In this document: positions 1 through 7,941 of the stretch, in pieces
Layout: the number at the start of each line of letters is the position of its first letter
Numbering within the stretch: the stretch's first letter is position 1
Origin: Bacteroidales bacterium UBA5536
GTDB taxonomy: Bacteria; Bacteroidota; Bacteroidia; Bacteroidales; F082
Direction: 5' to 3'
Assembly (NCBI GenBank): GCA_002426795.1
Contig: DINQ01000020.1
Span: forward strand, 133,017-197,016
Length of the DNA stretch: 64,000 nt
Notes under the pieces: generated by a model
What the model saw: the letters and a program-made list of their open reading frames with translations, nothing else
Database searches by the model: none
What the model was told of the DNA's origin: nothing
Program-made: the position numbers and the translations under genes

Positions 1-484
1 CTTTACAATCAGAAACATCCATCAGCGGATTATCCTGATTGGGAGTGGAGCATACGGCTAAAGTTTTGTCAGCTTTTACGCAAAGCCATGCCCAACCGCT
101 TCCAAAACGTGTTTTGGCGGCATTGTTGAATTGTTCCTGCATGGCTTCGAACGAACCAAACTGCATGTCGATGGCTGCAGCTAAGGCACCACTTGGCTTG
201 CCTCCTCCTTTTGGTGACATGATTGTCCAAAACAGACTATGGTTGTAATGTCCACCGCCATTGTTACGCACACCAACAGGATATTTACTGATGTTTTTCA
301 GCAGGCTACCGAAATCCAGATCTGCCATTTCAGTGTCTTTGGTCAGGTTTTGCAGGTTATCAAAATAGGCTTTGTGGTGACGCGTGTAGTGAATTTCCAT
401 GGTCATCGCATCAATATGGGGTTCGAGCGCTTTGTAATCGTAAGGCAGCGCGGGAAAGGCCAGTTCATTTACTTTGGTTTTCAT
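1..484 (-). CDS. sod: Superoxide dismutase, Fe/Mn family (3' part cut by window edge)
   Basis: Translating the minus strand from ATG 484 gives 161 residues of an Fe/Mn superoxide dismutase, which converts superoxide to hydrogen peroxide and oxygen in the cytoplasm. The N-terminus carries the family's [16 protein letters not shown] block, the first metal-ligand helix ([13 protein letters not shown]) and the second ligand region [11 protein letters not shown], followed by GSGWAWLC. The C-terminal ligands (DVWEHAY region) lie beyond the window. The GGGHYNHS form looks more like the Mn or cambialistic type than the Fe type, but metal use cannot be fixed from this fragment. A strong promoter and a palindrome lie just upstream, so expression is probably controlled by a repressor. 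Identity is secure. Confidence 0.95.
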   Translation of the reverse strand, partial: MKTKVNELAFPALPYDYKALEPHIDAMTMEIHYTRHHKAYFDNLQNLTKDTEMADLDFGSLLKNISKYPVGVRNNGGGHYNHSLFWTIMSPKGGGKPSGALAAAIDMQFGSFEAMQEQFNNAAKTRFGSGWAWLCVKADKTLAVCSTPNQDNPLMDVSDCK

Positions 485-512
485 AAGGCTATGATTTTAT
501 TGTTTAACATGA

Positions 513-546
513 CAAAGTTACAATCTATTTAGAAGTGTTCTAAATA
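513..546 (-). promoter_or_regulatory. Promoter and operator-like palindrome of the superoxide dismutase gene
   Basis: On the minus strand TAACTTTG (513-520) matches the Bacteroidota -7 consensus TAnnTTTG, 29 bases before the sod ATG. Immediately upstream, 526-546 reads TATTTAGA-AGTGT-TCTAAATA, a perfect 8-bp inverted repeat with a 5-base spacer. It occupies the space between the -7 and -33 regions, where a bound repressor would block RNA polymerase. The shape suits a dimeric metal- or redox-responsive regulator; which one is unknown. Confidence 0.65.
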
Positions 547-593
547 AATGGCTAAAAGTTAAACAAAATTAACAGTTGATTGTTCGCGACTTT

Positions 594-3119
594 TTAAAAC
601 TCAGCTACCAGTTTGAGGTTGAGTTGGCGTGGAGTAAGGTAGTTAGGAACGGCATACTGCCTGTTATTCACGTCTTTAATCCAGACGTAGGATACGGTGT
701 TGTTTACCTGAAGCAGGTTAAACACTTCCAGACTCAGCCACATATTCTTCACATGTCGAAAGGGGGATTTTTCTTTAAAGCGGCTATGCTCGCCAATAAG
801 TTGCTTGCTAAATCCAATGTCGACGCGACGGTATGTAGGCATCCTGTAAGTTTGCTGATAGCGTTCTGTGTTGGGTGGACCAAAGGGTAGGCTGCTGCCA
901 AACAGTAGTTTCAGGTGGACGCGAAAAGTTGGATAATTGGGGATGTAATCCTGAAAAAACAAGGAAAACTGAAGTCTCTGGTCAGCCGGACGAGGAATCA
1001 TACCTGGGAAAACAGTAGCAGAATCGGCAATAGTAGTGTTGGTACTCAGGGGTCCAATGCGTTCTCCGTCAGTGTTGATGTAATATTGGTAACTATCGCC
1101 TTCGACATCTTCGGCTGTTTTCATAAAAGAGAGACTTGCCCAGCTTTCGATTCCTTTAACGAATTCACCGTTTACCTTTAAATCGAGTCCGGTTGCATAG
1201 CCTCTTGATTGCTGGTCGGCATAATAGCGAATACGCACATTATCAACTTCATATGGAATCATCTTATCCAGAAACTTATAGTACACTTCCGAAGTGAAAA
1301 CAAAAGGTCTGTTCCAGGCTGTAAAGCTCAGGTCGCTGCCGGCCACAAACTGCAACGAGCGCTGTGAGCGGGCATCCGGATAGAGGCTTCCATCGAACAG
1401 GCGCATTTCTCTATAAAAAGGTGATTGGTTATACACGCCGCCGGCAAGCCTGAAAACCATCTTTTTTTCCCATGCGGGCCGGTATGCAATGCTTGCACGG
1501 GGACTGAGCAGAAATTCATTGGCATAATCCCAATAGTTTGCCCGGATGCCAGCAGTAATTGTATATTCTGCTTCCCGATCGTCGAGGAATGTCCAGGAAT
1601 TCTGGATATAGGCATTGAAATTATTTAGCTGCAGTTTGTTTTTGGCTCTGGCAACCTGATTCAAATACAAATCTGGTTTGGGAATTGTTGGCATACCGAT
1701 CTGGTCAACAGGGCGTGGTAAGGTAAAACCCGCTGAATCAATCATTTCCCACTCGCTCATGCGGTCGTCAATATCCTGAAACTGATAGCGGGCACCCCAT
1801 TCCAGCACAGAAGGGTTGTGGATATAGGTTCCTTTATGATCGAAGTTGATCACTCTGGCATCGAAGTAATTGCGTGCATGGTCGATGTAGGTGCCCACAC
1901 CTTGTGCCTGCACCACATTGCCAAATTGTTCGCTGCCAGCGGATGTTTCGAGGCGGCCGATCCAATATTGTCCCTGAATGTCGTATGTTTCTGTTTCAAC
2001 AGTACTGAATGCCGAAGCGATCAGTTTGAGGTCAAGTTCGTTGTGTGGTCTGAAATTCAATGTCAGCGCACCCATTCCCGTGCTATATCTGTCAACTTCC
2101 TGCCCGTCGAAATAAATGTTAAGCCGATAAGCTTCCTGAAAGGTTCCAAAGTCGGTCTGCCTGCTCTCTGGCACCAGCTTGTATTGGTTTCGCGAGTAAT
2201 AGCCCAGTGCTGAAATTTCCCACCTTGGGTTAAACTGGTAGGTTAAAAGGGTTTGTATGTCAGTAAAATCAGGTCGGTAAGCTCCTTTGGTCTCGAGCGC
2301 ATTCAGCACATAGGAGGTGGTTTTATACCTCGCACCCATCAAATAAGTCAGCTTGTTGTTTTTGGAACTTCCTTCGATGTGCATTTCGGCACCGAGCAAA
2401 CTCAGGGCAATGGACGCTGCTGTTTCTGAAGGTTTTTTATAGGTGATATCCAATACCGAAGAGAGTTTGTCGCCATATTCGGCCGAAAAGGCACCTGCCG
2501 AAAACTGAATGGATGAAACCAGCCTTGAATTAATAAAACTTAACCCTTCCTGTTGCCCCGAACGAATGAGAAAAGGACGGTAGATTTCGATACCATTGAC
2601 ATACACCAGGTTTTCGTCGAAATTGCCCCCGCGAACTGTGTATTGCGAACTTAACTCGTTGTTCGATGACACACCGGGCAAGGTTTTTATCAGGTCTTCA
2701 ATTCCACTGCCCACTGTAGGTAACAGTTGAGCACTTTTTGGATCGAGGCGTGTAAGACTGGTACTGCTAATGCGTTGATCAACAATTTCGGCAACCGGAA
2801 GGGTTGTGGTTGTTGAAGCCAGCATGATATCGATTTGCAATTCTTCGTTAGGAGCCAGTTTGATTTTGCGTGATTGCTGCCGGAAACCAATAAAAGAATA
2901 AACCAGATTAATCGTGGTATCAGCATTGAGTTTGATACTGTAGCGCCCGTTTTGATCGCTTACCGAACCACCTGTCATACCTGGAACCGCCACATTGACC
3001 AACTCCAGAGACCGGCCTCTTTCATCGGTGATTTTTCCGTAAACTGTTCCTTTTTGCTGAGCCAAAAGTGCCAATGGTGCGAACATCAGCAGCAGTGCCC
3101 AGGTTCTGATCAATCCCAT
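594..3119 (-). CDS. TonB-dependent receptor with carboxypeptidase-like regulatory domain
   Basis: This 841-residue outer-membrane protein imports an unidentified ligand using energy from TonB. It has a signal peptide (about residues 1-20, ending LLAQQ), a CarboxypepD_reg-like beta-sandwich (about 22-105: GKITDERGRSLELVNVAVPG), a plug domain (about 115-240, with LPGVSSNNELSSQYTVRGGN and LVYVNGIEIYRP), and a beta-barrel ending in the aromatic C-terminus LKLVAEF. Length is normal for the family. No SusD partner follows and no neighbouring gene suggests a substrate, so it is a stand-alone receptor, not part of a glycan locus. ATG 3119 is followed directly by the signal peptide and preceded by a purine-rich AAGGAGAG stretch. 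Confidence 0.9.
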   Translation of the reverse strand: MGLIRTWALLLMFAPLALLAQQKGTVYGKITDERGRSLELVNVAVPGMTGGSVSDQNGRYSIKLNADTTINLVYSFIGFRQQSRKIKLAPNEELQIDIMLASTTTTLPVAEIVDQRISSTSLTRLDPKSAQLLPTVGSGIEDLIKTLPGVSSNNELSSQYTVRGGNFDENLVYVNGIEIYRPFLIRSGQQEGLSFINSRLVSSIQFSAGAFSAEYGDKLSSVLDITYKKPSETAASIALSLLGAEMHIEGSSKNNKLTYLMGARYKTTSYVLNALETKGAYRPDFTDIQTLLTYQFNPRWEISALGYYSRNQYKLVPESRQTDFGTFQEAYRLNIYFDGQEVDRYSTGMGALTLNFRPHNELDLKLIASAFSTVETETYDIQGQYWIGRLETSAGSEQFGNVVQAQGVGTYIDHARNYFDARVINFDHKGTYIHNPSVLEWGARYQFQDIDDRMSEWEMIDSAGFTLPRPVDQIGMPTIPKPDLYLNQVARAKNKLQLNNFNAYIQNSWTFLDDREAEYTITAGIRANYWDYANEFLLSPRASIAYRPAWEKKMVFRLAGGVYNQSPFYREMRLFDGSLYPDARSQRSLQFVAGSDLSFTAWNRPFVFTSEVYYKFLDKMIPYEVDNVRIRYYADQQSRGYATGLDLKVNGEFVKGIESWASLSFMKTAEDVEGDSYQYYINTDGERIGPLSTNTTIADSATVFPGMIPRPADQRLQFSLFFQDYIPNYPTFRVHLKLLFGSSLPFGPPNTERYQQTYRMPTYRRVDIGFSKQLIGEHSRFKEKSPFRHVKNMWLSLEVFNLLQVNNTVSYVWIKDVNNRQYAVPNYLTPRQLNLKLVAEF

Positions 3120-3187
3120 GCCTGTTGCGTTATCTTTTTATTAACTCTCCTTCATGCATTTTATTTCACAATAGCCACTGCCTTGCA

Positions 3188-3220
3188 CAAAAAAAGCTGC
3201 CATGATGTTCACAGCAGCTC
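3188..3220 (-). terminator. Rho-independent terminator after rpmB
   Basis: Read on the minus strand, AGCTGC (3214-3219) pairs with GCAGCT (3195-3200) across a 13-base loop and is followed by seven T residues. It lies 23 bases after the rpmB stop. Confidence 0.75.
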
Positions 3221-3242
3221 CAAATATATTCAAATCTTTAGA

Positions 3243-3485
3243 TTAGCGACGGTACAAGTGTCCTTGTTCACCAGCATCAACCAATGCATTGTAAATGCCT
3301 TTTTTGTTGATGGTACGCAAACCGGCTGCAGATACCTTTAAGGTTACCCATTCGTCCATTTCCGGAATAAAAAATCTTTTTACTTGAAGATTAGGTTCAA
3401 AAGTTCTCTTCGACTTTTTGTTTGAGTGAGAAACTTTGTTTCCGGTAATCACTTTCTTTCCTGTTATCTGACAAATTTTTGACAT
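3243..3485 (-). CDS. rpmB: 50S ribosomal protein L28
   Basis: The 80-residue product is bacterial ribosomal protein L28, a component of the large subunit. It starts MSKICQITGKKVITGNKVSHS, the characteristic N-terminus, and continues with FEPNLQVKRFFIPE, LKVSAAGLRTINKKG and a basic tail ending HLYRR. Length is normal. L28 is often followed by rpmG (L33); here no L33 gene follows and a terminator lies 23 bases downstream, so it appears monocistronic. The leader contains a small hairpin, CTCCC (3510-3514 on the plus strand) pairing with GGGAG (3520-3524), 25 bases before the ATG. Confidence 0.97.
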   Translation of the reverse strand: MSKICQITGKKVITGNKVSHSNKKSKRTFEPNLQVKRFFIPEMDEWVTLKVSAAGLRTINKKGIYNALVDAGEQGHLYRR

Positions 3486-3850
3486 GGCGCTTCAATTTTA
3501 GTAATAGTCCTCCCGAAAAGGGAGTGCAAAATAAGTGATAATATTTTGAATACACAAACCTATGATAAAAAAAATATGAGCATAGATGCATTTGCAAGTA
3601 AAATCTAAAGCTATTTAGCAGACTATCAGCAATTACAAGGCCCCATCTTGCCTGGTCCTTAAAGGCTATTTGGCATTGCTTCATGCACTTTTTGGTTGTA
3701 TCAAATTTCCCATTTTGAGGAGCATCAGAAATTTTGCCACAGAACTTTCTTATTTTTAATCGGTCTAAATAATAAATAATATTATTTTTGCAAACTGGTT
3801 GTAAAATGCAGCCTTCACAGAGAAAACAGTTAAACTAAAATAACGATCAA
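3486..3850. other. Intergenic region between rpmB and slyD
   Basis: The divergent promoters of rpmB and slyD must lie in this 365-base stretch. The rpmB-side leader hairpin is at 3510-3524 and a TAnnTTTG element for slyD is at 3783-3790. The middle (about 3560-3740) has no convincing reading frame, tRNA or structured RNA. Confidence 0.6.
3783..3790 (+). promoter_or_regulatory. Predicted -7 promoter element of slyD-like gene
   Basis: TATTTTTG fits TAnnTTTG, 60 bases before the ATG. No clear -33 TTG at 19-21 bases upstream. Confidence 0.45.
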
Positions 3851-4492
3851 ATGGTAATAGCAGCACAAAAAGTTGGCGTATTAACCTACAGTATAAAGGT
3901 GGAAAATGCTTATGGAGAAATTCTTGAGCAGGCAACTGCCGAAAGTCCACGCACCATGCTTTTCGGCACTGGTCGTGTGATGAAGAGTTTTGAAGAACGG
4001 CTGATTGGGCTAAAAAGCGGAGATCAGTTTTCGTTTGTCATTCAACCAGAAGAAGCTTTTGGCGCATACAAAAGCGAATTGTTGATGGAGATTCCCAAGT
4101 CGGCTTTTATTGTCAATGGCGAATTAAAATCTGATACCCTTGTTGTTGGTAACAGCGTGCCCATGATGGACGGAGAAGGTAATCCCTTCAATGGAACGAT
4201 TATCGAGGTGTTGGACGACAAGGTAAGAATGGATTTCAATCATCCTTTGGCTGGCAAGTCGTTGTTTACCGAAGGTGAAGTGATGAATGTGCGCGAAGCT
4301 ACCTACGAAGAACTCAATCCTGCTCCTTCAGGATGTGGTTGTGGAAGCCACAGCGATAGCTGCTGTGGAGGTGGCGGACACCATCACCACGATCATCACG
4401 ATCACCACCATGATGAAGATGAAAGCTGTGGGGTATGCGGAAATCCACCCGAACTGCAGGGACAAGGCATAGGTAGTTGCCAGTGCAACTAA
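3851..4492 (+). CDS. slyD: FKBP-type peptidyl-prolyl isomerase, SlyD-like, with Cys/His-rich metal-binding tail
   Basis: This 213-residue cytoplasmic protein has the SlyD layout. An FKBP half is present (GTGRVMKSFEERLIGLKSG, then FVIQPEEAFGAY around residues 36-78), followed by the inserted chaperone flap (about 80-130, with NPFNGTIIEVLDDKVRMDFN and then HPLAGKSLF). SlyD proteins catalyse prolyl isomerisation, act as chaperones and bind nickel through the tail. Here the tail (about 158-213) holds 8 Cys and 10 His, including CGCGSHSDSCC, HHHHDHHDHHHD, CGVCG and a final CQC, so it should bind several metal ions. No hydrogenase or urease genes lie nearby, so the metal client is unknown. A perfect terminator follows the stop directly, indicating a single-gene transcript. 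Confidence 0.93.
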   Translation: MVIAAQKVGVLTYSIKVENAYGEILEQATAESPRTMLFGTGRVMKSFEERLIGLKSGDQFSFVIQPEEAFGAYKSELLMEIPKSAFIVNGELKSDTLVVGNSVPMMDGEGNPFNGTIIEVLDDKVRMDFNHPLAGKSLFTEGEVMNVREATYEELNPAPSGCGCGSHSDSCCGGGGHHHHDHHDHHHDEDESCGVCGNPPELQGQGIGSCQCN

Positions 4493-4494
4493 AA

Positions 4495-4531
4495 AAAAGA
4501 CCGGCAATCAAGCGATTGTCGGTCTTTTTCT
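4495..4531 (+). terminator. Rho-independent terminator after slyD
   Basis: AAAGACCGGCAATC pairs with GATTGTCGGTCTTT (one G-T wobble) around a 4-base loop, followed by TTTCTTT. It begins 2 bases after the slyD stop and, being symmetric, may also end transcription of the small minus-strand gene at 4552-4680. Confidence 0.9.
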
Positions 4532-4551
4532 TTCCATCTGTTCATCCTGCA

Positions 4552-4680
4552 TCAGGCATTTGAGCCCGGTTCTAAATTGCTGTCGCCTTTTTCCTCGAGG
4601 AGTGGTGCGTTCTTAACTGCATGAACCAAAGCGCCTACACCCAATAATGCAAAGGATGAGATAATAATTACAGCGATCAT
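4552..4680 (-). CDS. Small single-pass membrane protein, 42 residues, function unknown
   Basis: The minus strand encodes 42 residues from ATG 4680 to TGA 4552. The first 22 (MIAVIIISSFALLGVGALVH) form one hydrophobic helix, then come a basic AVKNAP and an acidic tail with EEKGDSNLEPG. This N-in helix plus charged tail is typical of small membrane subunits or modulators. I do not recognise the family. Support for a real gene comes from a canonical promoter (TTG-N19-TAACTTTG) and a large palindrome between promoter and ATG, with a terminator just past the stop. It is not part of an operon. Confidence 0.6.
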   Translation of the reverse strand: MIAVIIISSFALLGVGALVHAVKNAPLLEEKGDSNLEPGSNA

Positions 4681-4694
4681 GACAGCAAGTATTT

Positions 4695-4761
4695 AGAACG
4701 TTATGTTAATTAACTATTTAATTAACGTTCTCAAAGTTAAAATATTTTCAACCGGTTGCAA
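4695..4761 (-). promoter_or_regulatory. Canonical promoter plus palindromic leader of the 42-residue membrane protein
   Basis: On the minus strand TTG (4759-4761), 19 bases, then TAACTTTG (4732-4739) is the best Bacteroidota promoter in the window. The predicted start of transcription, near 4725, falls inside an interrupted inverted repeat (4695-4731) whose outer arms are AGAACGTTA and TTAACGTTCT with an inner TTAATTA pair. This could be an operator or a leader hairpin next to the start codon. Confidence 0.65.
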
Positions 4762-4865
4762 GGATTGTTGGCAATGTGGTGCTTATTTAGATTGTTTATG
4801 AATAAGACTACTACGAATTTGTTCGCTTGTCCAATACATTCTTGATTGCTCTCAATTCAAAGCAT

Positions 4866-4873
4866 TATATTTG
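4866..4873 (+). promoter_or_regulatory. Predicted promoter of the 4924-7929 gene
   Basis: TATATTTG matches TAnnTTTG; TTG at 4842-4844 is 21 bases upstream. The leader would be about 45 bases. Confidence 0.55.
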
Positions 4874-4923
4874 CTTGAATATTGATGATGCGTTTTGGCG
4901 CATAATCCCAGCTAACTCTGCCT

Positions 4924-7900
4924 ATGACACCTTCACGTCCGGACCTGCTTAACCGAAAGTTTATCTTCAATGATACTTCATTCACCAGTCTGATGAAAAA
5001 GCGCATCTACCATGTATTGCTTATTTCCTCAGTGTATGATGCCTTTATATTGGAAGAAGATGGGAGGGTAGACGAACAGATTTTCAATGAGTATGTCTCA
5101 CTTAACCTGCGCTATCCACCAAGTTTTATTTTGGCCGACAGCCCCGAAGCGGCCTTTAAAATTCTTGAGACTGAAAACATAGATCTTGTGATCGAAATGC
5201 TCAGCGCCGAAGAAAAAGAAACCTACGAATTGGCCGAAAGTATCAAGAAACTATATCCGGAAGTCCCGATTGTTGTGCTCACACCTTTTTCGCGCGAGCT
5301 TTCACTGAAAATTGACCGCAACGAACTTAAATCGATCGATTTTGTCTTCAACTGGCTGGGCAATGCCGATATTTTGCTGGCCATCATCAAGCTGATTGAG
5401 GACAAGATGAATGCCGACAACGACATTCGTGAAATTGGTGTGCAATGCATTATTTTGGTTGAGGACTCTGTTCGTTTCTATAGCAGCTATTTACCAAATA
5501 TTTACAAGATTATTTTTAAGCAATCGAAGTCGTTCATGACCGAAGGGCTCAACGAGCATCAGAAAATGCTGCGTATGCGCGGACGACCGAAAATTTTGCT
5601 GGCAACCAACTACGAAGAAGCAATCGAGCTGTATAAAAAATACAAGCAAAACCTGCTCGGAATCATCTCTGATATTTCTTACCAACGCGAAGGAAAAACC
5701 GACCGGGAAGCAGGAATCAGGCTGTGTAAGGTGGTGAAGAAGAACGACAAATACATGCCGCTTTTATTGCAGTCGTCCGATATTGAAAATGAAGAAATCG
5801 CAAAAGAAATCAGGGTTGGATTTATCAATAAAAACTCAAAAACACTGTCGCATGAGTTGCGCAGGTTTATCAAAGAATATTTCGCTTTTGGCGACTTTGT
5901 TTTCAAAGATCCCGAAACAGGTCAGGAAGTGATGCGCGCCGCAGACTTGAAAGCTTTGCAGGAAAAGATTTTTCAGGTGCCGAATGCGTCCTTGCAATAC
6001 CATATTGAACGAAATCACTTATCGAAGTGGCTGCGCGCCAGGGCTTTATTTCCATTGGCTGATTTGTTTAAACTCTTTTCTTCGGAAGATTTTAAAGATT
6101 GCGACGACATCAAACGCTTCGTTTTTGATGCTATTGCCAATTTCAGGCTCAACAAGGCAAGAGGTGTAATTGCGGAGTTTAACCGCGAAAGTTTTGATGA
6201 ATATTTGTCCTTTACACGCATCGGGCAGGGCTCTATTGGTGGAAAAGCACGCGGGTTGGCTTTCCTCGATTCATTGATTAAGCGCAACAGGCTGCACGAC
6301 CGTTTCGATGGCATAACCATCGTCATCCCGCGCACAGTGGTGCTTTGTACAGATGTCTTTGACGATTTTATGGAAGAAAACAACCTGTATGCCATTGCAC
6401 TTACGGATGAAATATCGGATGAAGAAATATTGCAGCATTTTTTGGAGGCCCGCCTGCCTTTTCGTATCCATGAGGACCTTTATTCTTTGATTTCTGTCAT
6501 CCGAAATCCGATTGCCGTCCGTTCATCAAGCCTGCTCGAAGATTCACATTATCAGCCATTTGCTGGTATTTATTCAACCTACATGATTCCGGTTGTCGAA
6601 AACGACGAACGTACCATGATCAAAATGTTGAGCAATGCCATCAAGAGCGTATACGCTTCAGCTTTTTATAAGGACAGTAAGGCTTACATGACGGCAACAA
6701 AAAACATGATCGATGAAGAAAAGATGGCCATCGTGTTGCAGGAGGTGTGCGGGAAACGTTATGGCGACAGGTATTATCCGGCATGTTCGGGCGTAGCGCG
6801 ATCGATTAACTTTTATCCCATTCCACCTGAAAAACCGGAAGACGGGATCGCCAATATCGCCCTTGGACTTGGAAAAATGATAGTCGACGGTGGGCAGTCG
6901 CTCAGGTTTTCCCCAAAATATCCACAAAAGGTGCTGCAAACTAGCCAGCCCGACCTGGCAATGCGCGAAACCCAAAAGACTTTCTATGCACTCAATATGG
7001 ATCCGGCCAGTTTTCAACCAAAGGTTGACGATGCTGCCAATTTGCTGCAGCTCAGCACGCGCGAAGCAGATAAAGATGGCTCGTTAAAACTGGTTTGTTC
7101 TACATACGACTTCCAGAACAATATGCTACGTGATGGTTACCACGATGGTGGAAAAAAACTGGTTACGTTTGCAAATATATTGAAATACAATACTTTTCCT
7201 TTGGCTGACATTTTACGAGAAGTGTTGCGGGTGGGGGAAGAGGAAATGGGAAAACCCATCGAAATTGAGTTTGCAGTTGAATTAAACAAGCCAAAAGATG
7301 CAGTTAAAATGTTTTATGTGCTGCAGATCAGGCCGATTGTGAGTATCAATGAGTCATTGGAAATCGACCTCGACAGCATTCAAAAAGATTCGTGCATCAT
7401 CATGGCAGAGCACACACTTGGAAATGGAATTATCGAAGGTATTCACGATTTCGTCTATGTAAAGCCCCAATCCTTTAATGCTGCAAAAACACGCGAGATC
7501 GCAGAATTGGTTGGCCAGCTGAATAACAAATTTTTGGAGGAAAACCGGAATTACGTGCTGGTTGGGCCTGGACGATGGGGCTCAAGCGATCCATGGTTGG
7601 GAATTCCCGTAAAGTGGCCACAGATTTCAGCAGCACGTATTATTATTGAATCGGGCCTTGAAAACTACCGGATTGATCCCAGCCAGGGCACCCATTTTTT
7701 CCAAAACCTGACCTCTTTTGGTGTGGGGTATTTTACCATCAATCCTTTCATCAACGAAGGATTTTACGACTTGCCCTTCCTGGCTGCACAGCAGGTGGTT
7801 TACGAAGACAACTACATCCGCCATTTGCGTTTCGAGGAGCAAATGCCAATCTTTATCGACGGACGTAAAAACAGGGGCATGATTCTGAAACCAGGAGAAA

Positions 7901-7929
7901 ACATCCCCATGATGCCGCGTGTTAAATAA
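4924..7929 (+). CDS. Receiver-domain / PPDK_N ATP-grasp fusion protein (PEP-synthase-like, no phosphotransfer domain)
   Basis: This 1001-residue soluble protein begins with a receiver-like region (about 28-160) and a second receiver (about 175-320) with ILLVEDS near 176-182, a phospho-acceptor-like Asp near 250 (IISDISYQREG) and a Lys near 303 (FINKNS). It continues with a pyruvate-phosphate-dikinase N-terminal ATP-grasp domain (about 430-806), shown by GQGSIGGKARGL (435), PIAVRSSSLLEDSHYQPFAG (about 530) and YVLQIRPIV (about 800). The last 180 residues are a distinct domain with GPGRWGSSDPWLGIPVKWPQ near 880. PEP synthase and PPDK need a swivelling phospho-His domain and a PEP-binding barrel; both are absent, so PEP synthesis is unlikely. 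It is a paralogue of the 44857-48324 product. The role may be a receiver-controlled ATP-dependent phosphotransfer, but the substrate is unknown. Confidence 0.8.
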   Translation: MTPSRPDLLNRKFIFNDTSFTSLMKKRIYHVLLISSVYDAFILEEDGRVDEQIFNEYVSLNLRYPPSFILADSPEAAFKILETENIDLVIEMLSAEEKETYELAESIKKLYPEVPIVVLTPFSRELSLKIDRNELKSIDFVFNWLGNADILLAIIKLIEDKMNADNDIREIGVQCIILVEDSVRFYSSYLPNIYKIIFKQSKSFMTEGLNEHQKMLRMRGRPKILLATNYEEAIELYKKYKQNLLGIISDISYQREGKTDREAGIRLCKVVKKNDKYMPLLLQSSDIENEEIAKEIRVGFINKNSKTLSHELRRFIKEYFAFGDFVFKDPETGQEVMRAADLKALQEKIFQVPNASLQYHIERNHLSKWLRARALFPLADLFKLFSSEDFKDCDDIKRFVFDAIANFRLNKARGVIAEFNRESFDEYLSFTRIGQGSIGGKARGLAFLDSLIKRNRLHDRFDGITIVIPRTVVLCTDVFDDFMEENNLYAIALTDEISDEEILQHFLEARLPFRIHEDLYSLISVIRNPIAVRSSSLLEDSHYQPFAGIYSTYMIPVVENDERTMIKMLSNAIKSVYASAFYKDSKAYMTATKNMIDEEKMAIVLQEVCGKRYGDRYYPACSGVARSINFYPIPPEKPEDGIANIALGLGKMIVDGGQSLRFSPKYPQKVLQTSQPDLAMRETQKTFYALNMDPASFQPKVDDAANLLQLSTREADKDGSLKLVCSTYDFQNNMLRDGYHDGGKKLVTFANILKYNTFPLADILREVLRVGEEEMGKPIEIEFAVELNKPKDAVKMFYVLQIRPIVSINESLEIDLDSIQKDSCIIMAEHTLGNGIIEGIHDFVYVKPQSFNAAKTREIAELVGQLNNKFLEENRNYVLVGPGRWGSSDPWLGIPVKWPQISAARIIIESGLENYRIDPSQGTHFFQNLTSFGVGYFTINPFINEGFYDLPFLAAQQVVYEDNYIRHLRFEEQMPIFIDGRKNRGMILKPGENIPMMPRVK

Positions 7930-7941
7930 CCGCCTGCTGAT

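Noticed and set aside
3397..3684. Minus-strand frame overlapping the rpmB start
   Set aside because: It overlaps the true L28 gene in another frame and lacks any family trait.
4380..4430. His-rich run resembling a vector affinity tag
   Set aside because: It is interspersed with Asp, lies in frame inside a native SlyD tail with Cys clusters, and the flanks are chromosomal.
4314..4511. Minus-strand frame across the SlyD tail
   Set aside because: It is the complement of the repetitive His/Asp codons and has no promoter or plausible protein character.
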